DNA of 64,000 nucleotides, taken from assembly GCA_028718605.1 (NCBI GenBank), contig JAQULM010000002.1, positions 62,001-126,000 of the forward strand, in the 5' to 3' direction. Made by a program: the position numbers and the translations under genes. The notes under the pieces were generated by a model. It worked only from the letters and a program-made list of their open reading frames with translations. It made no database searches and was not told the DNA's origin. The DNA is from Patescibacteria group bacterium. GTDB lineage: Bacteria; Patescibacteria; ABY1; UBA10025; JAHIVO01. Shown here piece by piece: positions 1-11,481 of the stretch (the stretch's first letter is position 1; every line of letters begins with the position of its first letter).

Positions 1-11
1 ATAGATAAAAT

Positions 12-659
12 CTATTGATTATATGCAGGAACAGTAAAATGCTGGAACTCATCAAATGGCCATACCCGCAACCATGCCCGACCGACAATATACTCCCGAT
101 TCAGGGGACCGAATATCCTTGAATCCAAGCTCACCGTCCGATTATCCCCGAGCACGTAATACTCCTCTTCCCCAAGCTGAATCGTAATTTCACCGGAGGT
201 CTTTGTCCCCTCTGCCAAATAGCTCTCGCGTATCATGAATCCATCGATGTTCTGGTTGTTATATATGTATACGTTTCCTTCCCGCAACTCAATCGTCTCC
301 CCAGGAAGGCCAATAATCCGTTTGATAAAAAATTCTGAGTGGCGGTCAGGATTCTTCACAACGACTACCTCGCCGCGCTTCGGTTCTGTAAAACGATAGG
401 TAATCTCATCGATAATCAAATATTCACTGTCGTGGAATGACGGCTCCATTGATGCGCCCCGGACATAGAACGGTTGGAAAAGAAAATACCGTATGGGAAT
501 GATCACCGCGAGCGCGATGAGAACGATTTTTACGAGTTCGATGATGAAGGCGCGCGGAGACTGCGCAAACGAGGCGCTCGTATCTTCTACCTTGCCCTGG
601 CGCTTCTCTTGTTTTATTTCCTTCTCCCGCTGCTCGCTTGATCCGAATGATAGTCGCAT
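12..659 (-). CDS. lepB: Signal peptidase I
   Basis: Membrane-bound serine protease (S26 family) that removes signal peptides from exported proteins at the outer face of the membrane. The 215-residue product has a charged cytoplasmic N-terminus, one membrane segment at about residues 38-62, then the catalytic Ser70 in the GASMEPS motif and the general-base Lys113 in FIKRIIGLPG. The GDNR..S.DSR box is at about 171-181. Length and motif order match single-TM Gram-positive-type enzymes. The gene stands alone on the minus strand, with tRNA-Val genes upstream. No convincing -10/-35 pair was found next to the start. Confidence 0.95.
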   Translation of the reverse strand: MRLSFGSSEQREKEIKQEKRQGKVEDTSASFAQSPRAFIIELVKIVLIALAVIIPIRYFLFQPFYVRGASMEPSFHDSEYLIIDEITYRFTEPKRGEVVVVKNPDRHSEFFIKRIIGLPGETIELREGNVYIYNNQNIDGFMIRESYLAEGTKTSGEITIQLGEEEYYVLGDNRTVSLDSRIFGPLNREYIVGRAWLRVWPFDEFQHFTVPAYNQ

Positions 660-702
660 AATTGTGTCAAATCATTATTCTGTACTTATATCTCATGCTG
701 TA

Positions 703-779
703 TGGTGGGTTCGAGAGGAGTTGAACCTCTGACCTCCACAATGTCAATGTGGCGCTCTAACCAACTGAGCTACGAACCC
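703..779 (-). tRNA. tRNA-Val (GAC)
   Basis: Read on the minus strand, the acceptor stem GGGTTCG pairs with CGAACCC, followed by discriminator A and an encoded CCA. The D stem is GCTC. The anticodon stem CCACA/TGTGG encloses the loop TTGACAT, giving anticodon GAC. The T loop is normal. It lies 73 bases downstream of a second tRNA-Val, so the two are probably co-transcribed. Confidence 0.95.
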
Positions 780-852
780 ATACGAGCATCAATTGTAAAT
801 GGATTCCGCGGGAGCAGTCCTGAGGGCCGACGATCCAGCTATACAATGGCCA

Positions 853-926
853 TGGTCGCGGCTGGAGTCGAACCAGCGACCTCTGCAATGTGAATGCAGC
901 GCTCTAACCAACTGAGCTACGCGACC
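853..926 (-). tRNA. tRNA-Val (CAC)
   Basis: On the minus strand the acceptor GGTCGCG pairs with CGCGACC, with discriminator A and no encoded CCA (the following bases are TGG). The anticodon stem CTGCA/TGCAG encloses the loop TTCACAT, giving anticodon CAC. It has the same D-arm sequence as the neighbouring tRNA-Val(GAC), which does encode CCA, so CCA-adding activity is needed for this one. Confidence 0.95.
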
Positions 927-983
927 GCGGTTGGTACGAACAATTTCGGCGAAAACACCTTAAAAAACAGCACAAGTAGGAAC

Positions 984-1012
984 AGTATACCAAAAAAAAC
1001 TGGCAAAGTAAA
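984..1012 (-). promoter_or_regulatory. Possible promoter for the two tRNA-Val genes
   Basis: On the minus strand TTTACT is followed after 17 bases by TATACT, about 50 bases before the first tRNA-Val. The -10 is a good match and the -35 is weak. Assigned from sequence alone. Confidence 0.4.
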
Positions 1013-1042
1013 GCTTTGGGGATTGAACATTTTTCTGGAGGT

Positions 1043-1780
1043 TTATGTGTTCTGTTTGCGATCGTCCGCTTTCTTTTGATTTTGGAAACGCAATAACAGT
1101 ACTTTCCAAAAACTTTCGACCATAATACCGACATTAAATTTCGATACTCCTGCCCGCCGTTCAATGAAAAATATCGGAATCTCGCGGATACGAAAACCTT
1201 GCCGGAGTGCCTTGTAGGTCAGTTCAATCTGAAAATTATATCCGCGTGATTCAAGGTGGCTAAAATCGAGCGTTTCGAGCACCTGCCGCCGAAAACATTT
1301 AAACCCGCCCGTCAGATCGTGGACTGGAACGCCTAAAATTACCCGTATGAAAGCGTTTGCGAATCGGCTGATGCACCGCCGTACGAATCCCCAGTTCTCC
1401 ACGCCCCCTCCCTGCATATATCGCGAACCGAGTACGACGTCCGCTCGCGATATTTCCTCGAGGAACTGTGGGAGATATTTTGGCTGATGTGAAAAATCGG
1501 CATCCATCTCAAACACATAGGCACACGCGGGATCCTTAAGCACATGCTGAAATCCAGCGATATACGCCTTACCGAGTCCTTCTTTACATGACCGGTGAAG
1601 TACCGCAATCTCCTGATAGCGCTGCGCCAGAGTGTCAGCGAGTGCGCCGGTACCGTCAGGTGAATTGTCATCAACGATGAGAATTGAGAGCCCTGGGATC
1701 TTCTGCTCGAGTATTGCTCGGGTAATTCCCGCAAGGTTTTCCCGCTCATTGAATGTTGGGAGGATGACGACTGATTTCAT
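1043..1780 (-). CDS. Family 2 glycosyltransferase, dolichol/polyprenol-phosphate mannosyltransferase type
   Basis: Transfers a sugar from a nucleotide donor to a polyprenyl phosphate, supplying lipid-linked sugar for surface glycans. The 245-residue product begins MKSVVILPTFNE, the usual start of DPM1-like GT-A proteins, so the ATG at 1780 is chosen although the frame stays open further upstream. The nucleotide-binding DDNSPDGT is at 37-44, and EMDADFSH (DXD-like metal site) is at 91-98. There is no C-terminal membrane domain, as in the soluble DPM1 class. It is divergent from the LCP gene, which fits a shared role in cell-wall glycopolymer assembly. Sugar specificity cannot be read from the sequence. 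Confidence 0.88.
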   Translation of the reverse strand: MKSVVILPTFNERENLAGITRAILEQKIPGLSILIVDDNSPDGTGALADTLAQRYQEIAVLHRSCKEGLGKAYIAGFQHVLKDPACAYVFEMDADFSHQPKYLPQFLEEISRADVVLGSRYMQGGGVENWGFVRRCISRFANAFIRVILGVPVHDLTGGFKCFRRQVLETLDFSHLESRGYNFQIELTYKALRQGFRIREIPIFFIERRAGVSKFNVGIMVESFWKVLLLRFQNQKKADDRKQNT

Positions 1781-1883
1781 ATTATGAATAGTGGCATAGT
1801 GGCATTGTACCACGTTGGATTGCGGCATGTACAGCAATGCAACGCATCCTCCTGGCACAATCTGCTTTCCTATTGCTGTACTT

Positions 1884-1912
1884 TTGACGATGTGTCGTCT
1901 TCCTATTATAAT
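1884..1912 (+). promoter_or_regulatory. Promoter of the LCP gene
   Basis: TTGACG, a 17-base spacer and a perfect TATAAT, ending 13 bases before the ATG at 1926. The predicted start of transcription is about 7 bases upstream of the ATG, so the mRNA leader would be almost absent and no Shine-Dalgarno site fits in it. Confidence 0.75.
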
Positions 1913-1925
1913 ATAGCTACATTCT

Positions 1926-3404
1926 ATGCCTGATTTATTAAAGGTTACCGAACCGGCCACCAAGGTGGACCCGAGCGTCTACCATACAACAAAAATCCCA
2001 AAGAGATCGTCGCTCTTATGGCGTTCGACCGTGCTTTTGCTCGTGATAGTAATCCTCATCGGCATCGGCTTTCTCGCAAAAGCAGTGCTCGCCATAAACA
2101 GTACCAATGATGCTTCGGGCAAAAAAATCGGTTTTTTTGAACAAATCAAGAATTTGGTGGTAAATCCTAGCGACCAGCTTGACGGTGAGAAAGACGACAG
2201 GATTAACATTCTACTCGCAGGGATCGGAGGCGCGGGGCATGATGGGGCGTATCTCGCCGATACTATTATCGTCGCAAGCATCAAACCGTCGACCAACGAG
2301 GTTGCCATGCTCTCAATCCCGCGCGATCTGTACGTAGAAATCCCAGGATACGGATCGCGAAAAATCAATAATGCTCTTGCGTTCGGTCAAATGAAAGATT
2401 CAAACGGCGGCGGGGAAGCACTGCTCGCACAAACTGTCGAATCGGTCATCGGAATCCCCATCCACTATTACGCACGCCTTGACTTCGAAGGTTTTCGAAA
2501 AGCAATCGATGATCTCGGCGGCGTCGACATCACGGTTGACCAGAGTTTTTCCGATTCACAGTACCCTGACTATAACCATGGATACCAGCCAATCTCATTT
2601 ACCACAGGCGAGCAGCATATGTCAGGGGAGCGCGCCCTCCAATACGTCCGCTCACGGCATGGGACAAATGGCGAAGGATCCGACTTCGCACGTTCAAAGC
2701 GGCAGCAAAAGGTGTTGCTGGCGCTGAAGAATAAATTTTTTTCGCTCAATTCACTTGTGAACCCTGCGCGTATCGTTTCCGCGCTCGATGATCTCGGCGA
2801 TCATAACCGCACAAACCTTCAAATATGGGAAATTGTAAAAATCGCAAAACTCGCCCAGAATATCACATCCGACAGTTTGATTACACAAGTGCTGGAAACA
2901 GGTCCGGAAGGAGTGCTCGTCTCCGACATGACAGAGGACGGGGCATACATACTTCGCCCGAAATCGGGTGACTTCTCAGAAATTAAATACCTCGTAAAAA
3001 ATATTTTTTCTGAAAATTTGATACGGGAAGAAAACGCGAGCATCGAAGTGCAAAACGGAACGTCGGTCGCCGGACTCGCCACGATAACAGCCGAATGGTT
3101 GCGCGGCATGAAGTACACGGTCGATAAAGTTGGCAACGCCGGAGTCGGCACGACGTATGAAAAAACAACCATTTACGATCTTACCGGCGGGGCAAAACCG
3201 TATACGCTCGTCAGCCTCCGCAATCTGCTCAATGCTACCATTTCACCAACCCTCCCCCCCTTCATGACGCATGGCGATTTAAATTACGAAACCCTCACGG
3301 GATTGGACAATGCGACGAATGTTAATCCGAGTTCGGAAGATATCGATGTCGTCATTGTCGTCGGTACCGATCGTGCTGAAGACTCACAAAATGCTGCCAA
3401 CTAG
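1926..3404 (+). CDS. LytR-CpsA-Psr (LCP) family protein with LytR_C domain
   Basis: LCP proteins transfer polyprenyl-pyrophosphate-linked glycopolymers onto peptidoglycan at the outer face of the membrane. The 492-residue product has a short cytoplasmic N-terminus, a membrane segment at about 35-56, and an LCP core from about 92 containing ILLAGIGG, LADTI and the IPRDLYV motif (Asp and Arg that bind the pyrophosphate). A C-terminal LytR_C domain starts near ASIEVQNGTSVAGLA. The start lies just downstream of a strong promoter. The gene is divergent from a polyprenol-phosphate glycosyltransferase, which supports a joint role in anchoring surface polymer. Confidence 0.92.
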   Translation: MPDLLKVTEPATKVDPSVYHTTKIPKRSSLLWRSTVLLLVIVILIGIGFLAKAVLAINSTNDASGKKIGFFEQIKNLVVNPSDQLDGEKDDRINILLAGIGGAGHDGAYLADTIIVASIKPSTNEVAMLSIPRDLYVEIPGYGSRKINNALAFGQMKDSNGGGEALLAQTVESVIGIPIHYYARLDFEGFRKAIDDLGGVDITVDQSFSDSQYPDYNHGYQPISFTTGEQHMSGERALQYVRSRHGTNGEGSDFARSKRQQKVLLALKNKFFSLNSLVNPARIVSALDDLGDHNRTNLQIWEIVKIAKLAQNITSDSLITQVLETGPEGVLVSDMTEDGAYILRPKSGDFSEIKYLVKNIFSENLIREENASIEVQNGTSVAGLATITAEWLRGMKYTVDKVGNAGVGTTYEKTTIYDLTGGAKPYTLVSLRNLLNATISPTLPPFMTHGDLNYETLTGLDNATNVNPSSEDIDVVIVVGTDRAEDSQNAAN

Positions 3405-3442
3405 GAACGGTTCAATTGCAGTACCTCAATAATGCCACGCAT

Positions 3443-4765
3443 ATGAATACTCGATTGCCGAAAGTAGCCCTCGTCGGGCGAATTAATGCTGGAAAATCAA
3501 CGCTCTTCAATACCCTCACCGAGAGAGGCAAGGCAATCGTTTCCCCGGAGCCGGGAACGACGCGGGATTTAAATTACGCCACAATCAACTGGCGGGGAAT
3601 CCCGTTTGAAGTTATCGATACGGGCGGGCTCGATGCGGCGACGCTTGGTGAAATCGAACAGTTTGTTGAACGAAAAGCCCTTGAAGCGATCGCAAAAGCG
3701 GATCTCGTCGTTTTCGTTATCGACGGCAGGACTGAAATTTCATCTGACGACCGGGTAATCGCCCGTTCACTGGTGCGAAAGAAAAAAGGCCGTGTTATCC
3801 TTGCCGTGAATAAAATTGACGGCCCGAGTTTGCGTTCGGCGATCCCGCCAGAAGTATATCGGCTTGGAATCCCAAATCTGCTCATCATATCAGCGCTTGT
3901 TGGCGTCGGTACCGGCGACCTCCTGGACGCGATCGTTGAGCGGCTTCCCCACCGCAGTGCGCCAGACACCGCCGTCGATGGCACGCTTTCGATCATCGGC
4001 AGGCCCAATGTTGGAAAGTCGCAGCTCTTGAACGCCCTACTCGGCGAGGAGCGCGTTCTTGTCACTCCTCTTCCCCATACAACACGAGAGTCCCACGATA
4101 TAATACTAACATACAAAAATAAACGCATCCTCCTCGTCGATACGGCTGGTTTGCGCAAGCACGCTATTCGAGTGGATGACATCGAACGCGAAAGCATCGC
4201 GAGGACGATGCATTCAATCCAGCGGTCAGATGTGTCGCTCATCATCACGGATGTGTCGGAACCATTGACGAGCCAGGACCAGGCGATCGCCCAGATCGCC
4301 CTCGCACATAACAACGGCGTTATCCTCGTTGCAAACAAATGGGACCTCATCCAAGATAAAACGCCAGAAAACCAAGCTGCAATCACCACACGGTACTACC
4401 GATATTTCCAGTCCATGCGCTGGGCACCGGTCGCCTTCACCTCCGCGCTGAGGCGCAAGGGGATCACGCCACTATTAAAAACTGCGATCGGCATCATGGA
4501 ACGCCGCGCAGCGACAATCAGCCAACCGGCGCTCGATGCAGTCGTCCGGCGGATAAAACTGAAAAAAGCGCACCCGCGGAAGGGCACGAAATCAGGAACT
4601 GTCCTGCGCCTCGTGCAAACAGGCACCAATCCCCCGGCCTTCTGCCTCATCGCGCGGGACGCAGCGCGGATTCACGGAGCATTTCTTGACTTGCTGCGGA
4701 ATACGCTCCGCGATACTTTTAATCTGCAGGGGACGCCGGTAATCGTAACCATCAAAGACCAATAA
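3443..4765 (+). CDS. der: Ribosome-assembly GTPase Der (EngA)
   Basis: Tandem-domain GTPase that helps mature the large ribosomal subunit. Both G domains are complete. The first has GRINAGKS (G1), DTGG (G3) and NKID (G4); the second has GRPNVGKS, DTAG and NKWD. A KH-like C-terminal domain follows. The first P-loop reads RINAGKS where most Der proteins have RPNVGKS, a mild deviation. About 440 residues is the normal length. The start chosen is the ATG at 3443 (MNTRLPKVALVG). A TTG at 3416 preceded by AGGAAC would add nine residues and cannot be excluded. It is followed closely by pth. Confidence 0.95.
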   Translation: MNTRLPKVALVGRINAGKSTLFNTLTERGKAIVSPEPGTTRDLNYATINWRGIPFEVIDTGGLDAATLGEIEQFVERKALEAIAKADLVVFVIDGRTEISSDDRVIARSLVRKKKGRVILAVNKIDGPSLRSAIPPEVYRLGIPNLLIISALVGVGTGDLLDAIVERLPHRSAPDTAVDGTLSIIGRPNVGKSQLLNALLGEERVLVTPLPHTTRESHDIILTYKNKRILLVDTAGLRKHAIRVDDIERESIARTMHSIQRSDVSLIITDVSEPLTSQDQAIAQIALAHNNGVILVANKWDLIQDKTPENQAAITTRYYRYFQSMRWAPVAFTSALRRKGITPLLKTAIGIMERRAATISQPALDAVVRRIKLKKAHPRKGTKSGTVLRLVQTGTNPPAFCLIARDAARIHGAFLDLLRNTLRDTFNLQGTPVIVTIKDQ

Positions 4766-4772
4766 TCATCCT

Positions 4773-5351
4773 ATGAAAAAACTTATCATCGGCTTGGGAA
4801 ACCCCGGTAAAAAATATCAAGCAACGCGACATAATTTAGGTTTTATGGCCATCGAGGCATACCTCAACGCATTCCCAGAGCTCAGGAGATTACGTGCCAA
4901 CGCACATCTTCACTGCAAGCTTTCTGAAAATCCAGGCCTTATCCTCGCACAACCAACCACGTTCATGAACAATTCTGCGAGCGCAATCGAATCTATCATT
5001 GACTATTATAAACTCGATCGAACCAAACCAGATACTATTCTTGAATTGCACGATGACCTGGATATTCCATTTGGACAGATAAAAATCCAAAAGGGACACG
5101 GTTCAGCCGGCCACAAGGGGGTCATTTCGACCATGGAAGTCCTCCCCCACGACAGCTTTTGGCGTATGCGGATTGGCATCGCAGGCGCAACAAAAGATAC
5201 TACCCCGGGAGATGCGTATGTTCTGTCCACTTTTTCTCGTGAGGAGAATGCAGCGCTCCCTGCCATAATGGCACGTGCCGTTGAGGCGATGCAGACATTC
5301 CTTACCGAGGGCCCTGAAAAAGCAGCACAAATCTATAACCAAAAACCTTAA
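4773..5351 (+). CDS. pth: Peptidyl-tRNA hydrolase
   Basis: Cleaves peptidyl-tRNA released from stalled ribosomes to recycle tRNA. The 192-residue product has the GLGNPGKKY motif with Asn10, catalytic His20 in TRHNLGF, Asn66/67 in FMNNS, and the catalytic Asp in LHDDLDIPFG near 93-95. The conserved GGHNG loop here reads AGHKG (near 112-116), so the usual substrate-contacting Asn is Lys. The gene starts 7 bases after der and is probably co-transcribed with it. Confidence 0.95.
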   Translation: MKKLIIGLGNPGKKYQATRHNLGFMAIEAYLNAFPELRRLRANAHLHCKLSENPGLILAQPTTFMNNSASAIESIIDYYKLDRTKPDTILELHDDLDIPFGQIKIQKGHGSAGHKGVISTMEVLPHDSFWRMRIGIAGATKDTTPGDAYVLSTFSREENAALPAIMARAVEAMQTFLTEGPEKAAQIYNQKP

Positions 5352-5387
5352 AAAGCGTTATACTACATATATTAATACCTTCAACAT

Positions 5388-6461
5388 ATGGATACCCAAG
5401 GCAAACTAGCACTCGATAATATTCTCAGCACGGCAGCTGAACAAAAAGCATCGGATCTCCACCTGTCCGTGGGCAGCGCCCCGATTTTACGCATTGACGG
5501 CAAGCTCTTCCCCCTCAAAGACGAGCCGATCATCACGAAGGAATTCATGGAAGGATTCGTGACCGCCGTGCTCGATATTGAACAGCTCAAGACTCTCGAA
5601 CAACAGAAAGAGGTCGTGCTGTCCTATCAGTTCCAAAAACGTGCTCGATTTCGAATCAACGTCTTTTACCAGAAACGGGTGCTCGGTGCATATCTCCGCC
5701 TCATCGGCGACCGAATCCTGCCCCTTCTGCAGCTCGGGCTGCCGCTGTCAATCGAGAATATTGCGCAAATACGGGAAGGGCTTTTGGTCGTCAGCGGGAC
5801 ATTCGGATCAGGAAAGACGACGACATCGGCATCAATCATCGATTATATAAATAAAAATCGGCAAGCGTACATCCTCACGATCGAAAAACCGATAGAATAT
5901 ATTTTTAATAATCAGTCGAGTATCATCGAACAGCGTGAAGTCGGGCGCGACACAGTTTCATTCGACCAAGCCCTGGCCTCAATTATCCAAGAAGATGTTG
6001 ACGTCCTGTTCGTATCCGAGCTTTCCTCGCCAGATGTCATCAAGCATGTTCTCTCGATCGCTGCTTCGGGCCGGCTCGTCGTCGTGAATGTCGAAGCGGA
6101 CACGACGATTCGAACGCTCGAATATATTATTAATGCTTTTTCTGCGAATGAACAGCAGCAAATACGGGACCAGCTCTCCCAGAACCTCGCAGGTATCATC
6201 TGCCAGCGACTCGTGCCGAAGATCGGTGGCGGGCAAGTGGCGGTTGCCGAAATCATGACCGCAACCCCCCCGATAAAATCTCTGATAAAAGAAGGCTCCC
6301 TCTATAAACTCGACACCATCATCCAAACATCCCGCGAGGATGGAATGGTTTCACTCGACTGGTCCTTGGCCGAACTGGTAAAAACCAACCAGGTGCTGAT
6401 CGACGACGCGCTCGAGAATGCGGGCGATCCACAGCAGCTGAAATACATGCTCCGGGCTTAA
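5388..6461 (+). CDS. PilT-like type IV pilus ATPase with altered catalytic boxes
   Basis: The 357-residue product has the length and architecture of the retraction ATPase PilT: an N-terminal PAS-like region, then a RecA-like core. Walker A is GTFGSGKT at 137-144. The Asp box reads TIEKPIE (164-170) where PilT has TIEDPIE. The Walker B region reads DVLFVSELSS (205-214), keeping the Glu but losing the following Arg-Asp. The His box reads NVEADTT (234-240) instead of TLHTN, so the His is gone. The C-terminal QLSQNLAGIICQRLVP element is intact. It precedes pilM. It may be a regulatory or low-activity PilT/PilU-type paralogue. Confidence 0.85.
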   Translation: MDTQGKLALDNILSTAAEQKASDLHLSVGSAPILRIDGKLFPLKDEPIITKEFMEGFVTAVLDIEQLKTLEQQKEVVLSYQFQKRARFRINVFYQKRVLGAYLRLIGDRILPLLQLGLPLSIENIAQIREGLLVVSGTFGSGKTTTSASIIDYINKNRQAYILTIEKPIEYIFNNQSSIIEQREVGRDTVSFDQALASIIQEDVDVLFVSELSSPDVIKHVLSIAASGRLVVVNVEADTTIRTLEYIINAFSANEQQQIRDQLSQNLAGIICQRLVPKIGGGQVAVAEIMTATPPIKSLIKEGSLYKLDTIIQTSREDGMVSLDWSLAELVKTNQVLIDDALENAGDPQQLKYMLRA

Positions 6462-6490
6462 ATTATCCCATATACAACTGTACCCATACT

Positions 6491-7543
6491 ATGCCTTTTT
6501 TCAAAAATAAACTCACCTCAGTGCTCGGTGTCGATCTCGGCACGAGTTCAGTTAAACTCGTGGATCTCAGGGGCACAGCTGGTAAAGCGTCACTCGCAAC
6601 GTACGGGATCGCTGAGCTGTCCCGCGGCGGTGGCACACTCACGCCGTATGAAAAACCGGAGGAAATCGCTGAGGTGATACAAGATCTGATTTCCCAAGCG
6701 CACGCTTCGGCAACGGCTACTGTCGGTGCGCTATCCTCACTGAGCGTTTTTACGACAGTGCTGAGCCTGCCAGCCATGCCGGAACGTGAAATTGCCCAGG
6801 CAATCCAATGGGAAGCGCGGAAGCTGCTCCCCCTACCACTGGAAAAGATGAAGCTTGATTGGCACATTCTAAAACCGGAAAACAGCGAGGCGAAAAAACA
6901 ACAAACGATGGATATCATTTTAACTGCCGCGCCGACCGACGTCATCGAACGGTATCTCCTGATTTTCAAAATAGCAGGCCTCAGTCTCGTCGGCCTCGAA
7001 ACGGAAGCTGCTGCGATAGGCCGGTCGCTGCTCCCGCCGCACGGCGGCAATGTCCTCGTCATCGACACTGGTGCCACGACAACAAATTTAATCGTTTTTT
7101 CGGATAATACGCCGGTCGTGGTACGTCATAGCGATATCGGGGGATCAACAATTAACCATAACATTGCAAACGCCCTGAACGTCACGATTGAACGCGCGCA
7201 GCAGTTTAAGCACACCCTTGGCATCCAGATGAGCGGCGAATACACCCACCCGGCGGCGCGAGCGATAAAATTCGTCATCGACAACATGATTATCCAGGAA
7301 GTTCGGCGGGTAGCCGGCGCATTCAATGATATGGGCCGCGGAGTGATTGATTCCATCATTTTAACCGGCGGCGGATCATTATTGAAAAATTTTCCGATAT
7401 ACCTCCAGGAAATTCTGAAAATCCCAGTTACGATCGGAAATCCGTGGAATAAAGTATCATGCCCACCAGGGCTCGCCCAGGAGCTTGAGTACAACAAAGA
7501 AGCAATGGCAATCGCGATCGGACTCGGCCTGAAACTATTTTAA
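6491..7543 (+). CDS. pilM: Type IV pilus assembly protein PilM (actin-like ATPase)
   Basis: PilM is the cytoplasmic actin-fold protein that links the pilus inner-membrane platform (PilN/PilO). The 350-residue product shows the actin/FtsA-type phosphate-1 motif GVDLGTSSVKLV (about 13-24), phosphate-2 VIDTGATTTNLIVF, and adenosine motif IILTGGGSLLKNF. It starts 29 bases after the PilT-like gene. No pilN/pilO follows; the next 380 bases are non-coding before mfd. That break from the usual pilMNOPQ order is common in reduced genomes, but the missing partners must lie elsewhere. Confidence 0.9.
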   Translation: MPFFKNKLTSVLGVDLGTSSVKLVDLRGTAGKASLATYGIAELSRGGGTLTPYEKPEEIAEVIQDLISQAHASATATVGALSSLSVFTTVLSLPAMPEREIAQAIQWEARKLLPLPLEKMKLDWHILKPENSEAKKQQTMDIILTAAPTDVIERYLLIFKIAGLSLVGLETEAAAIGRSLLPPHGGNVLVIDTGATTTNLIVFSDNTPVVVRHSDIGGSTINHNIANALNVTIERAQQFKHTLGIQMSGEYTHPAARAIKFVIDNMIIQEVRRVAGAFNDMGRGVIDSIILTGGGSLLKNFPIYLQEILKIPVTIGNPWNKVSCPPGLAQELEYNKEAMAIAIGLGLKLF

Positions 7544-7965
7544 TGCTCTCCCGGAACCGCTCGTTAAAGCAGATGAACAACGCCGGAAAACAAAAAAACA
7601 CCGAGATTGCTGCCTCCAAGCGTAAGATTCCACAGAATAAACCGTAAAACCTTAACTTGAGGTTATTAGCAAGGCTAGGAGGGGTTGCCTCACGTTCACC
7701 GCTTGGTAGGCAGAAAACTTAGTGTTTTCCTGCTTGTTCGCCACTTGTCGTTTCAAAAAAACTAGTGTAATATTAGATACTAGCAGACCAGCCGTATTGT
7801 GTCAAGGTCTCGCCTCTACGCAGGGACGGAAGGGCGATCTTTTCGATCATTCCCCGCATCGATCGGCCGGCCACCATGCGGAGCCCTCCATAAATACGGG
7901 TTATTATCACATAGCACTGCAAACACGTGACAGCACGAAGTTCTGGCGAAGGAACGGTACCAGAA
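7544..7965 (+). other. Non-coding gap between pilM and mfd
   Basis: I see no supported gene here. It contains one modest hairpin at 7710-7733 (GCAG-AAAAC / GTTTTC-CTGC, one bulge) without a T tract, and an A-rich stretch just after pilM. No recognisable tmRNA, 6S or RNase P core elements were found. Overlapping open frames on both strands look random. Confidence 0.5.
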
Positions 7966-11080
<3,115 letters not shown>

Positions 11081-11085
<5 letters not shown>

Positions 11086-11127
11086 AAAGGCGCCGCGCGT
11101 AAAGGGAGGGGGGTATACGCGGGCGCC
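11081..11127 (-). terminator. Rho-independent terminator (minus strand)
   Basis: On the minus strand an inverted repeat GGCGCC-CGCGT / ACGCG-C-GGCGCC (one bulge) is followed by TTTTTATTTTTT. The T tract overlaps the mfd stop codon. It is correctly placed to end the small minus-strand gene at 11154-11339, and also supports that gene being transcribed. Confidence 0.7.
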
Positions 11128-11153
11128 CCTGAGGGCAACGTGTAACACGTGCC

Positions 11154-11339
11154 CTACGTTTTGATTGCAATCCCATGGTGGCTGCGCGCAAACCGCGCAC
11201 TTGGGTGGTTGATCGAGCAATACCACGCGATCAGAAAGAGCGACAGGCTGAATGGCAGCGCGGCAAGCATAAGGCACAATCCAAGCAACCCCCCAACCAC
11301 CACAAAAATACCCAAACCGATAAGAACAATGTATCGCAT
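11154..11339 (-). CDS. Small hydrophobic membrane protein (61 aa)
   Basis: The family is not recognised. The product begins MRYIVLIGLGIFVVVGG and has two hydrophobic stretches, at about 3-25 and 27-45, then a polar Arg/His-rich tail, so it would be a two-pass membrane protein. Support for a real gene: AAGGAG lies five bases before the ATG, and a good minus-strand terminator follows at 11081-11127. It sits convergent to mfd and divergent from dprA. Function unknown. Confidence 0.5.
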   Translation of the reverse strand: MRYIVLIGLGIFVVVGGLLGLCLMLAALPFSLSLFLIAWYCSINHPSARFARSHHGIAIKT

Positions 11340-11411
11340 CAAATCTCCTTGCTGGTACCGATTTTCAATACATAAATCCTAGCGCACTACCCGGGTTATC
11401 GTCAATATCGT

Positions 11412-11440
11412 TTGTCTACCCTCCGCCGCTATGGTATACT
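11412..11440 (+). promoter_or_regulatory. Promoter of dprA
   Basis: TTGTCT, a 17-base spacer and TATACT. Transcription should start near 11447, which rules out the in-frame starts at 11431 and 11446 and supports the ATG at 11482 for dprA. Confidence 0.7.
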
Positions 11441-11481
11441 TCTGGATGAAAACCTTCCCCGTTCGGAAGGCTTTTATTAGT

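Noticed and set aside
1926..2368. Antisense frames inside the LCP, der, mfd and FG-GAP genes
   Set aside because: Long antisense frames are expected from codon bias in these genes; none has family features or start signals.
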